A DNA stretch of 28,346 nt, from assembly GCA_023440865.1 (NCBI GenBank), contig JAEXRM010000207.1:1-28346 (forward strand), in the 5' to 3' direction. A program made the translations under genes and the position numbers. Source of the DNA: Bacillota bacterium. GTDB lineage: Bacteria; Bacillota; Clostridia; DSM-8532. The notes beneath the pieces were generated by a model that was not told where the DNA came from, made no database searches, and saw only the letters and a program-made list of their open reading frames with translations. Positions 1 to 11,358 of this stretch are shown in pieces; position 1 is the stretch's first letter; each line of letters opens with the position of its first letter.

Positions 1-824
<824 letters not shown>

Positions 825-860
825 TGGGCCGTCACCTCTTCCTCTCTCGTCGCGTCCGGC

Positions 861-4565
<3,705 letters not shown>

Positions 4566-4818
4566 TCACATCACCTCATAAAGACTGTCATGCATCCCAT
4601 TGGAAACAGGTCCGGAACAGACAAAAAAATACAGCCGGGACGAATGTCGCCTGGATCACCGATGTGGGTTGCTCTGCCAAACGCCATCACCAAGTTCTCA
4701 TTCTCCCGATCCGTATCCGTTTGTCACCGTCCGCCCTCCCCCGCCCGACAGGCTGCCGGAGCGGGAACTGACGCCGGCCTCGTCCTTGCGGACGCCTGCG
4801 CATCCCCCTTTGCCGGTA

Positions 4819-4847
4819 TTGTCGGTTTTCATGGGCCATGCTATAAT
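4819..4847 (+). promoter_or_regulatory. Candidate plus-strand promoter facing the rpoBC promoter
   Basis: TTGTCG and a perfect TATAAT are separated by 17 bp, with the inferred start near 4854. No plus-strand gene follows. The only downstream signal is the hairpin with T tract at 4962-4982. The transcript would be about 130 nt and antisense to the first 75 nt or so of the rpoB leader. Confidence 0.5.
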
Positions 4848-4927
4848 GACGACATCGGACCCGCCAAATTTCGTCATCCTGCACAATCCGCGAAAAGGGC
4901 ACAGTACGGGCAAAGGTATATAATGCA

Positions 4928-4946
4928 GTATGTAATTGTAACATAC
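4928..4946. repeat. Inverted repeat GTATGT-N7-ACATAC over the rpoBC -10 element
   Basis: The two 6-bp arms match perfectly, and the 7-bp centre contains most of the minus-strand TACAAT box. A 19-bp dyad at this place resembles a repressor operator. It could equally be a short RNA stem at the very 5' end. No regulator can be assigned. Confidence 0.4.
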
Positions 4947-4963
4947 GCCCCCGGCAGCGTCAA
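4935..4963 (-). promoter_or_regulatory. Candidate promoter of rpoBC
   Basis: On the minus strand TTGACG and TACAAT are separated by exactly 17 bp, a good sigma-70/sigma-A match. The inferred start is near 4928, giving a leader of about 360 nt. This would let rpoBC be transcribed independently of truA upstream. Consensus matching alone supports it. Confidence 0.6.
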
Positions 4964-4982
4964 GGCGATTACGCCTTTTTTT
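4962..4982 (+). terminator. Plus-strand intrinsic terminator candidate
   Basis: AAGGCG-ATTA-CGCCTT forms a 6-bp stem running into seven T (4976-4982) on the plus strand. The stem overlaps the -35 box of the minus-strand rpoBC promoter. A further 7-bp pair (4952-4958 with 4986-4992) encloses it. Confidence 0.5.
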
Positions 4983-5063
4983 GTTGCTGCCGAACTGCGG
5001 TCGCATCATTGACGTAACACGTCGGCATCGTCAGTCCGACAGCGGGTTGCCACCGGCACGCGC

Positions 5064-5324
5064 TCAATCCTCCACGCGGATCTCCATGCGCTCGAACAGC
5101 ACACGTTCGAAGAACTGGTCGGCATTGAACGTTGTCCGGCGGAAGCGCACGTATTCGCGGGTGTTCTTTGAAAGCCACATCGGCACCGGCACGCCGAGTC
5201 CGTGGCAGGTCTCGACAAGCAGCCGCTCGAGCCGGTCCTGGTAGCCGCCCTCGCTGTCCGGCACCTCGGCGGTGACATCCAGCAGCACGTTCGGGCCCTT
5301 GTACAGGCGTCCGTTCATTTTCAT
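5064..5324 (-). CDS. Small conserved-looking protein of unknown function, coupled to truA
   Basis: This 86-residue protein begins MKMNGRLYKGPNVLLDVTAE. I do not recognise a named family. It is soluble, has no signal or membrane segment, and looks like an alpha/beta fold: an N-terminal strand pair, a central helix around YQDRLERLLVETCHGLGVPV, then WLSKNTREYVRFRRTTF with many Arg and Phe, ending in a strand. Its ATG overlaps the truA stop in an ATGA, and GAGG lies 7 nt upstream, so translational coupling is clear. The position between truA and rpoB suggests a housekeeping or RNA-linked role, but that is only context. Confidence 0.8.
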   Translation of the reverse strand: MKMNGRLYKGPNVLLDVTAEVPDSEGGYQDRLERLLVETCHGLGVPVPMWLSKNTREYVRFRRTTFNADQFFERVLFERMEIRVED

Positions 5325-6121
5325 TCCGCATCCTCCCCGTCTCCGTCATCGGCCGGTTCTCCGCCCGCTTTTTCGTCCGCCTCATACCGGACGGCCATCA
5401 TGCACAACCCGCCTGCCGGCGCCGTGATGCCCGCCCTGCGGCGGTCTCCTGCAGCCAGCAGCATCCGGATGTCCGTATCGGGCCGTTTCCCCCGGCCGAT
5501 CTCCACCAGCGTGCCGACCACGATCCGCACCATGTTGTACAGGAAGCCGCTTCCCTCGATGTCGAACCGCAGCAGGCCGGAATCCGGCTCCTCCGTCCAT
5601 TCTGCACGCCGGATCGTCCGCACATACGTCTTCACGCTGTGCCCGGAAGCGCAGAAGGAGCGAAAGTCATGTGTGCCGAGCAGGTCTGCCGCCGCACGTC
5701 GCATCGCGGACAGATCGAGTGTGGCGGGCACATGCCATGCGCGGCCCGCCAGCAGTGCGCTCCGGTACGGCCGGTTCAGCACCGTGTACCGGTAATGCTT
5801 GCCGGTTGCATGCTTGCGCGGGTGGAATCCCGCAGCCGCCTCCGCGGACGCCGTGACGGCCACATTTCGGGGAAGCACCGCGTTGAGCGCGTCCGCAAAA
5901 CGTTCCGCGGGAATGCGCGACGCGGTCCGGAAGCAGGCGACCTGCCCCAGGGCATGCACGCCGGCATCGGTGCGTCCCGCCCCTTCCGGCAGCGTCCGCT
6001 CGCCCGTGATGGCGGCGATCGCCCCGGCAAGCGTTTCCTGAACGCTGGTCCCGTTCTTTTGGCACTGCCACCCGTGATAGGAGGCGCCATCGTATTCGAG
6101 CGTCAATCGGATGTTCCGCAT
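5321..6121 (-). CDS. truA: tRNA pseudouridine(38-40) synthase
   Basis: TruA converts uridines 38-40 of the tRNA anticodon arm to pseudouridine. The 266-residue protein starts MRNIRLTLEYDGASYHGWQ, typical of the family. It has the catalytic aspartate Asp52 in GRTDAGVHALGQ, then the conserved HYRYTVLN, THDFRSFCASG and FLYNMVRIVVGTL blocks. The C-terminus is an acidic Gly/Asp/Glu tail. The frame extends upstream, but AGAGGAG sits properly before this ATG. In Bacillota truA normally follows ecfT directly; here a PHP gene, an unknown gene and two plus-strand genes lie between, so truA likely needs its own promoter. Confidence 0.97.
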   Translation of the reverse strand: MRNIRLTLEYDGASYHGWQCQKNGTSVQETLAGAIAAITGERTLPEGAGRTDAGVHALGQVACFRTASRIPAERFADALNAVLPRNVAVTASAEAAAGFHPRKHATGKHYRYTVLNRPYRSALLAGRAWHVPATLDLSAMRRAAADLLGTHDFRSFCASGHSVKTYVRTIRRAEWTEEPDSGLLRFDIEGSGFLYNMVRIVVGTLVEIGRGKRPDTDIRMLLAAGDRRRAGITAPAGGLCMMAVRYEADEKAGGEPADDGDGEDAE

Positions 6122-6186
6122 CGCTACTCCTCTGCTTCCGGGTGTCGCCCGGCGATTTCCCTTGTGTGCCCGGCTTCCGTTCCGGG

Positions 6187-6215
6187 TATGTATCCGGCGA
6201 CGGTCATGGGTCCAA
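6187..6215 (-). promoter_or_regulatory. Weak promoter candidate for truA
   Basis: On the minus strand TTGGAC and TACATA lie 17 bp apart, about 60 nt before the truA start. Each box matches consensus at only about half of its positions. Context argues for a promoter here, because the genes upstream of truA are on the other strand. Confidence 0.3.
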
Positions 6216-6268
6216 AGCGGGCGTGCGAGCCGGCAGCCCCCTGCGGGTGCGCACGCCCGCAAACGGGA

Positions 6269-6277
6269 TGATATAAT
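6269..6277 (+). promoter_or_regulatory. Extended -10 promoter for the GNAT-thioesterase pair
   Basis: TGATATAAT is a perfect extended -10 element. It lies about 50 nt before the acetyltransferase start on the plus strand. The -35 region is poor and is occupied by the palindrome GTGCGCAC inside a near-inverted GC-rich repeat, which could bind a regulator. Confidence 0.5.
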
Positions 6278-6324
6278 GGTCGGGCGCAAGCCGCATCGTC
6301 GGCCGCCGGAAGGGAGACAACCGC

Positions 6325-6921
6325 ATGCTCAGGGGAAGAACAGTCACGCTCCGGACCATCCGTCCGGACGAACTGGAGTCCGTCTACCGCCGCATCACCG
6401 ACATCAACGCCAAGGGGCCCTGGTGGCACCTCGATCTTCCCTCGGAAGCGGCCTTCCGGCGTGAATACGCTGAAAACGGCTGCTGGGGCGAGCGGGAAGG
6501 GCGCATCCTCATCGTGCCGAACCAGTCCGACGATCCGGCCGGCCCGTTCGATCCGCCGCCCATCGGCGAACTGCTGTATTTCAAGGGCCTCGATTACCAG
6601 TCCGGCGTGGAGATCGGATACGAGCTCTTCGACGCCCGGCATTACGGACGCGGCTACATGACCGAGGCCCTCTCCCTGTTTTGCGCCTGGCTGTTCTCGG
6701 TTCGCCCGTTCAACCGCGTGCAGGTCAACCTCATGCAGGGCAACACCGGCAGCAGGCGGGTTGCGGAGAAATGCGGCTTCCGCTACGAGGGCACCATGCG
6801 CGAGGCCACCTTCCACCGGGGCCGCTACCACGACCTCGAGCTTTTCTCCCTGCTGCGCGCCGAGTGCCCGCCGCTGGAGAATCTCCTCGATCCATCCGCC
6901 GCGTCACAGGAGGAAGCATGA
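6325..6921 (+). CDS. GNAT-family N-acetyltransferase (RimJ/RimL-like)
   Basis: This 198-residue protein transfers an acetyl group from acetyl-CoA to an unknown acceptor. The start LRGRTVTLRTIRPDELE is typical of the RimJ/RimL/SpeG branch. The acetyl-CoA loop is visible as YGRGYMTEA around residues 107-115. The closing block NLMQGNTGSRRVAEKCGFRYEGTMRE around 136-160 is the classic second half of the fold (quoted motif shortened: NTGSRRVAEKCGF). GGAAGGGAG lies before the ATG. The gene overlaps the thioesterase gene by an ATGA, so the two are made together. Family members modify ribosomal protein N-termini, antibiotics or amino acids; the substrate cannot be told here. Confidence 0.9.
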   Translation: MLRGRTVTLRTIRPDELESVYRRITDINAKGPWWHLDLPSEAAFRREYAENGCWGEREGRILIVPNQSDDPAGPFDPPPIGELLYFKGLDYQSGVEIGYELFDARHYGRGYMTEALSLFCAWLFSVRPFNRVQVNLMQGNTGSRRVAEKCGFRYEGTMREATFHRGRYHDLELFSLLRAECPPLENLLDPSAASQEEA

Positions 6922-7385
6922 AGACAAAGACACCCGCGGACTCCCGCGTGGAGATGACCGAACTTGTCCTGCCGAACGACACGAACCTGCTTGGCAACCT
7001 GCTGGGGGGTCGCCTGCTGCACTGGATGGACATCGCCGGCGCCATGGCCGCCCAACGCCACTGCAACCACATCGTCGCCACCGCGGCCATCGACAGCGTC
7101 GACTTCCGCCAGCCCGTGCACGTCGGTGAGATCATCCGGCTGCAGGCCGTCGTCACCTGGGTCGGCCGCACCTCGATGGAGATCCGCGTGGATGTGCACG
7201 CGGAGGACTACCGTTCCGACACGATGCGCTTTACCAACCGGGCCTATCTCACGTTTGTCGCCATTGGCGAGGACGGGCATCCGGTGCCCATTCCGACGCT
7301 CGTGCCGCAGACCCCCGAGGAGGAAGAGGAGTTCAGGCTTGCACTGGCGCGCCGTGAGCAGCGACTCGCGCGCAAGGATGGCTGA
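6918..7385 (+). CDS. Hotdog-fold acyl-CoA thioesterase (YkhA/YciA-like)
   Basis: This 155-residue protein probably hydrolyses acyl-CoA to free acid and CoA. It matches the YkhA/YciA type: LPNDTNLLGNLLGGRLLHWMD, with the likely catalytic Asp38 on the hotdog helix, then AAIDSVDFRQPVHVGE, TWVGRTSMEIRVDV and a closing YLTFVAIGEDG strand. The C-terminus is a charged Glu/Arg helix. AGGAGGAAGC directly precedes the ATG, which overlaps the acetyltransferase stop. The gene faces the unknown minus-strand gene beyond it across 68 bp with no T-tract terminator. Confidence 0.93.
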   Translation: MKTKTPADSRVEMTELVLPNDTNLLGNLLGGRLLHWMDIAGAMAAQRHCNHIVATAAIDSVDFRQPVHVGEIIRLQAVVTWVGRTSMEIRVDVHAEDYRSDTMRFTNRAYLTFVAIGEDGHPVPIPTLVPQTPEEEEEFRLALARREQRLARKDG

Positions 7386-7453
7386 CTCGCCATGACGCGC
7401 CGAACCCGATGTCCTTTCCTCCGCCCGCGATGCCGTCACGGCTCGGCGCCCTG

Positions 7454-7744
7454 TCACGGCAGCATGCGCGTGTCGCGCGTGCTGACACGCTTGTTGTCCG
7501 CATGATGCATGATGTGCTCGAGGATGCGGTTCATGATCTCGAGCTCGAGCTTTCGGCGAACCTGCTCTTGCAACCCCTCGAGTATCCCGCTCGGGTATTC
7601 GAACGTGACCTTCGGGGGCCTGCGGACCACCGACACGGGAATCCCGGTGAGTTTCAACGTATCGCTCTCGTAGTGCACCACCACATGGAAGTGCGGATCA
7701 AAGCTCTTGTCCCTGATCACCTCGACCTTGATCTTCGGCTGCAT
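7454..7744 (-). CDS. Small protein of unknown function after the PHP gene
   Basis: This 96-residue protein begins MQPKIKVEVIRDKSFDPHFH. I cannot name a family. The first 60 residues alternate like beta strands (VEVIRD, HVVVHYES, LTGIPVSVV, KVTFEYP). A long charged helix follows (ILEGLQEQVRRKLELEIMNR), then a His/Arg-rich end. No signal peptide or membrane segment is seen. GGAG lies 7 nt before the chosen ATG; the open frame upstream lacks such a site. It follows the PHP gene by 83 nt and likely shares its mRNA. Confidence 0.75.
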   Translation of the reverse strand: MQPKIKVEVIRDKSFDPHFHVVVHYESDTLKLTGIPVSVVRRPPKVTFEYPSGILEGLQEQVRRKLELEIMNRILEHIMHHADNKRVSTRDTRMLP

Positions 7745-7827
7745 GTCCCATCTCCATCCGGCGATACCGGCTGCCACCCGCCGCTTTCATGCGGCGGACG
7801 GCGCTTCCATCGCCTCTCGTTGTCACC

Positions 7828-8499
7828 TCATGCCCTGATGCACACCGGATTCCGGTGCTGTCGCAGCATCGCCGCCAGATCCGCCGAGTCCGCCGGCAGC
7901 GCCTGCAGCCGGATACCGCCGCGCCCCTCGTCTCCCGGTTGATGGAAGTCAGATCCGGATATGCCGATCCACCCGTTGGCCCGCGCCAGCCGATCCGCCC
8001 GCGCATTGTCGGACATGTGCCGCGGGTTTCCGTTGTAGACCTCGAGCCCCTCGACCAGTTCATCATACACCCGGCTGATATAAGGCCGGTATGGATGCGC
8101 CTGGATCACCAGCAGCCCGTGGGTCTGGACGAATCGTCCGAATCCGGCGGGGCCGAGCCGGAACAGATCCGGATTGCCGTACAGGAGCTCCGGGGTCGCA
8201 CCGTAGACGAGCATGTCGTCATAGGTGCCGGGAAAGGCATACTCCATCCCCAGCAGCACCCGGACGCCGCAGGCGTCACCCGCCGTTTTCGCACGCCGCC
8301 ACCCTTCGAGATAACGATCCACCTGCTCCGGCCACGGCAGGCGTGCGTGTGTTTCAAAAAATCCGGTGAAAAAGTGATCCGTCACCACCACTGCGTCATA
8401 ACCGAGCCGCTGGTAGGCGCGTATGCCCTCGGCAGCAGGAACGCGGCCGCAAGGGCTGGTTTCGGACGTATGGAAATGGGTTTCGACCAGAAAGGACAT
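7828..8499 (-). CDS. PHP-domain metal-dependent phosphoesterase
   Basis: This 223-residue protein has all the metal-site motifs of the PHP fold: His8-x-His10 near the start, Asp41-His42, Glu86, His135 in QAHPYRP and Asp184-x-His186 in SGSDFHQ. Members cleave phosphoesters such as histidinol phosphate, nucleotides or oligonucleotides using two or three metals. It resembles the small stand-alone PHP proteins rather than the polymerase-linked domains. GTGGAGGATG before the ATG fixes the start; an in-frame extension upstream would translate a DNA tandem repeat and is unlikely. The substrate is unknown. It lies 172 nt after ecfT and may share its transcript. Confidence 0.9.
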   Translation of the reverse strand: MSFLVETHFHTSETSPCGRVPAAEGIRAYQRLGYDAVVVTDHFFTGFFETHARLPWPEQVDRYLEGWRRAKTAGDACGVRVLLGMEYAFPGTYDDMLVYGATPELLYGNPDLFRLGPAGFGRFVQTHGLLVIQAHPYRPYISRVYDELVEGLEVYNGNPRHMSDNARADRLARANGWIGISGSDFHQPGDEGRGGIRLQALPADSADLAAMLRQHRNPVCIRA

Positions 8500-8573
8500 G
8501 TCATCCTCCACATTGCAGGCAGGGTACGGCCACCGATGCTGCGGGCCGGCCGGAAAGCCGTGCGGCGCACGCG

Positions 8574-8639
8574 TGCCAATCGAACGGAATGAAGCGCGGC
8601 GCATGCTGCCAATCGAACGGAATGAAGCGCGGCGCATGC
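8574..8639. repeat. 33-bp tandem repeat, two identical copies
   Basis: Two identical 33-bp units stand head to tail, each starting TGCCAATCGAACGGAATGAA. A decayed third unit starts TGCCAACAGACCGGAG just before the ecfT stop, and a fragment resembling the unit's end (GCGGCGCACGC) lies on the other side. The array fills the ecfT-PHP spacer. The length is a multiple of three, but nothing suggests it is translated. Confidence 0.9.
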
Positions 8640-8671
8640 TGCCAACAGACCGGAGCAGGCGCCGGACGCCA

Positions 8672-9481
8672 TCAGACGGGCAACCGGAGCAGGCGCAGCA
8701 CCACAAACAGGGCAATGACGCCAAGGCAGGCAAGCGCCCCGCCAAGATCCGCCTTCGTGAACCGGAGGACCTTCAACCGGGTGCGTCCCTCGCCACCGCG
8801 ATAGCCACGCGACTCCATCGCCTCCGCCAACTCGTCGGCGCGCTTGAACGCGCTGACAAACAAGGGCACCAGCACCGGCACAAAGCTTTTGACGCGCCGG
8901 AAGAGGTTGCCCGTGTCGAACTCGGCGCCACGTGATGCCTGCGCTTTCATGATGCGCTCGGTTTCCTCAAGCAATGTCGGAATGAAACGCAGCGCGATCG
9001 ACATCATCATGGAGATCTCGTGCACCGGCACGTGCAGGCGCTTGAGGGGACCCATGAGCCGTTCGAGCCCGTCCGTCAACGACATCGGTGTCGTTGTCAG
9101 CGTCATCAGCGAGGCGATGATCACCAGCATGCAGAGCCGGAAGAAGATCTTGACCGCCATGCGGATGCCCTCGACCGTCACGGTCAGCGGGCCGAGCGTC
9201 ACCAGCGGATCCCCCGGAATCAGGAACAGATTGAGCACGGTGGTGAACGCCAGCAGCAGAATCAACGGCTTGAGTCCCTTGAGCGATTGCCGGGCCGGCA
9301 CCTCGCTGATCCTGATCAGCAGCACCGTCCACACCGACAGCAGGATATACTCCGGCCAGGATTCCATCAGGAATACCAGCACCATGAAGACGCCTGTCCA
9401 GAAGATCTTGGATCGCGGGTCCATGCGGTGCATCGCGGAGTTGCCGGGGATGTACTGGCCCAGTGTGATGTTGCCGATCAT
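8672..9481 (-). CDS. ecfT: Energy-coupling factor transporter membrane subunit EcfT
   Basis: EcfT is the transmembrane scaffold that couples the ATPases to vitamin- or metal-binding S components. The 269-residue protein starts MIGNITLGQYIPGNSAMHRM, typical of the family. It has hydrophobic stretches near residues 27-58, 72-90, 108-130 and 245-265. The two coupling-helix motifs that dock into the ATPases are visible as Ser-Arg-Gly at 183-185 and 224-226. Its ATG overlaps the stop of the fused ATPase gene (ATGA). No S-component gene is in the window, so this is a shared, group II-type module. Confidence 0.96.
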   Translation of the reverse strand: MIGNITLGQYIPGNSAMHRMDPRSKIFWTGVFMVLVFLMESWPEYILLSVWTVLLIRISEVPARQSLKGLKPLILLLAFTTVLNLFLIPGDPLVTLGPLTVTVEGIRMAVKIFFRLCMLVIIASLMTLTTTPMSLTDGLERLMGPLKRLHVPVHEISMMMSIALRFIPTLLEETERIMKAQASRGAEFDTGNLFRRVKSFVPVLVPLFVSAFKRADELAEAMESRGYRGGEGRTRLKVLRFTKADLGGALACLGVIALFVVLRLLRLPV

Positions 9482-11358
9482 GCGCCGACACCTCCCTTCA
9501 TGCAGGCCTCGACCAGGTCGGCCGCCTCCTTGACGGTCAGCACGGTCGGCAGCGGCCGGCCATGCCGAACCGCCGCGTCATGGAACAGCCGTGTGATTGC
9601 CGGCGTATCCAGATGCATGCCGCGCAGCGCATCCTGACGGGCAAACACCTCACGCGGGGGGCCCTCGAGGGCGAGACGCCCGTTCCTGAGAACGGCCACA
9701 CGGTCCGCATGGGCGGCCATGTCCTCCATGTTGTGGGAAATGAGAACAATCGTCGTGCCTTCCCTGCGGTTGAGATCGGTCAGCAGGCCAAACACCTCGC
9801 GGCTCCCGCTCGGATCCAGTCCTGCGGTCGGTTCGTCGAGAATGAGAATGGCAGGCTGCATGGCCAGAACGCCGGCAATGGCCACCCGGCGCTTCTGCCC
9901 GCCGGAAAGCTCGAACGGGGATTTGTGGAGCAGCGATTCAGGGATCGACAGCTGCCGCGCCGCCCAGGCGACACGTCGCGCCGTTTCCTCCGCCGGAAGC
10001 CCCATCTGCACCAGGCCGAAGGCGATGTCCTTCTCCACGGTTTCCTCGAACAGCTGATGCTCGGGGTACTGGAAGATCAGTCCGACCTTTCTTCGCAGCA
10101 GCTTGAGCGATTTTGCGTCAACCGGCTGGCCATCGACCTCGAGCAAGCCGGAGGTGGCCTTGAGCAGCCCGTTCAGATGCTGGACGAAGGTCGACTTGCC
10201 GGATCCAGTATGGCCGATGATGCCGAGAAACTCGCCCGTGCGGATCGTCAGCGATATGCCGTCCACCGCCGTTCGCTCGTACAGTGTGCCGGGCATGTAG
10301 ACATGGCGCAGGTCCGTGACGCGTATCAGCGGCGCTTCCTTGCCGGCGGGCGCCTGTCCTGCCCCGATCATGTGCCCGCCGGGAGTCGCGCCGGCGCGCT
10401 CCATGGTGTCGGCTCCGCCACGGGGTGAACCGCTTTGCGAACCGGGGGTGGAACCGGCCGGAGACGGCTCGGTGTCCTCCCGCCCCGCCTGCCCGGGGGG
10501 ACAGGTCATGTCTGTAAGCAGCCTGTCCATCAGCGCATCCGCATCCTCGGGTGTCACCGGGAGGGCACCGTCGTACAGCCCCCGGCTTCGAAGCGCTTCA
10601 CCGAAGGCGGTCACCTGGGGCACATCGAGCCCTGCCTCCCGCAGCAGCTCGGGTTGTTGGAACACTTCGCGGGGAGACCCGGAAGCCAGCTGCGCGCCGG
10701 CCTGCATCACGAGCACGTGGTCGGCTCCGACGGCCTCCTCCATGTGGTGCGTGATCAACACCACGGTCATGCCGTGCGCGGCATGCAGCGACCGGATGGC
10801 GCCCAGCACCTCGGACCTGCCCTCCGGATCGAGCATGGAGGTCGCTTCATCAAGCACGATGCACTTTGGCTTCATCGCGAGGATGCCGGCGATGGCAACC
10901 CGTTGCTTCTGGCCACCGGAGAGCATGTGCGGCGAGTGGGCCAGATATCCGTCCATGGAGACGGTGGCCAACGCATCATCGACACGCGTCCGGAGTTCCG
11001 CCTGCGGTACGCCGAGGTTCTCCGGTCCGAAGGCCACATCCTCCTCGACCGTGGTCGCGACGATCTGATTGTCGGGATTTTGAAACACGACCCCAACCGT
11101 ACGACGGATCTCCCACAGGTGCTCTCCGTCGTGCGTCGAAAACCCGTCCACGATGACGGTTCCCTCCCTGGGGATCAGCAGGGCGTTCATGAGCCGGGAC
11201 AGCGTGGACTTGCCGGAGCCGTTCCTGCCCAGAACAACCCAGAACGCCCCCTGCGGAATGGCCAGAGTCATGCCCGCAACGGCTGTGACAGGCGGGACGT
11301 CCGGGCTGTGCGGCAGATACCGGTAGACGGCCTGCTGCATGTCGATGATGTGGTGCAT
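9478..11358 (-). CDS. ecfA: Fused EcfA1-EcfA2 ATPase of the ECF transporter
   Basis: This 626-residue protein carries two complete ABC ATPase domains in one chain. The first has Walker A GRNGSGKST (44-52), Q-loop VFQNPDNQ, signature LSGGQ (146-150), Walker B ending LDEATSMLDP, and switch His204. The second has GHTGSGKST (382-390), FQYPEHQLFEETV, LSGGQ (484-488), LDEPTAGLDP and His542. The halves match EcfA1 and EcfA2, in the usual gene order. The linker, about residues 285-342, is rich in Gly, Pro and Ser. The frame is open throughout. GAGGAG supports the ATG used; the open frame further upstream crosses the terminator. A GGCGGAG ahead of Met319 could allow a separate EcfA2 product. Confidence 0.95.
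   Translation of the reverse strand: MHHIIDMQQAVYRYLPHSPDVPPVTAVAGMTLAIPQGAFWVVLGRNGSGKSTLSRLMNALLIPREGTVIVDGFSTHDGEHLWEIRRTVGVVFQNPDNQIVATTVEEDVAFGPENLGVPQAELRTRVDDALATVSMDGYLAHSPHMLSGGQKQRVAIAGILAMKPKCIVLDEATSMLDPEGRSEVLGAIRSLHAAHGMTVVLITHHMEEAVGADHVLVMQAGAQLASGSPREVFQQPELLREAGLDVPQVTAFGEALRSRGLYDGALPVTPEDADALMDRLLTDMTCPPGQAGREDTEPSPAGSTPGSQSGSPRGGADTMERAGATPGGHMIGAGQAPAGKEAPLIRVTDLRHVYMPGTLYERTAVDGISLTIRTGEFLGIIGHTGSGKSTFVQHLNGLLKATSGLLEVDGQPVDAKSLKLLRRKVGLIFQYPEHQLFEETVEKDIAFGLVQMGLPAEETARRVAWAARQLSIPESLLHKSPFELSGGQKRRVAIAGVLAMQPAILILDEPTAGLDPSGSREVFGLLTDLNRREGTTIVLISHNMEDMAAHADRVAVLRNGRLALEGPPREVFARQDALRGMHLDTPAITRLFHDAAVRHGRPLPTVLTVKEAADLVEACMKGGVGA

Larger units (their letters stand above)
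4854..4982 (+). ncRNA. Possible short antisense RNA opposite the rpoB leader start
   Basis: The interval is bounded by a plus-strand promoter candidate and an intrinsic-terminator-like hairpin. It has no credible reading frame. It would cross the whole rpoBC promoter and pair with the 5' end of the rpoB leader. I know no RNA family that matches. This is an inference from flanking signals only. Confidence 0.3.
4566..5063. other. 498-bp non-coding region ahead of rpoB, rich in control signals
   Basis: No convincing protein gene is present. Reading toward rpoB it holds a promoter candidate with an inverted repeat over its -10, a leader of about 360 nt, and a weak stem followed by seven T near 4622-4654. 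On the opposite strand it holds a promoter candidate and a hairpin with a T tract. Each of these is listed separately. The leader has a 59-codon frame (4877 to 4698), but it lacks a well-spaced ribosome-binding site and has a low-complexity end. Confidence 0.6.

Noticed and set aside
4698..4877. 59-codon leader peptide ahead of rpoB
   Set aside because: There is no well-spaced ribosome-binding site, the Gly/Ser-rich end is low complexity, and no run of regulatory codons is present.
4952..4992. Minus-strand terminator after the unknown gene that follows truA
   Set aside because: On the minus strand the A tract precedes the inner stem and no T tract follows, so it can only act as a terminator on the plus strand.
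7386..7453. Bidirectional terminator between the converging thioesterase and unknown genes
   Set aside because: Only GC-rich partial repeats are present, without a T tract on either strand, so no terminator can be supported.
8500..8745. N-terminal extension of the PHP protein through the 33-bp repeat
   Set aside because: GTGGAGGATG directly before MSFLVETH fixes the start, and the extension would translate a DNA repeat and overlap ecfT.
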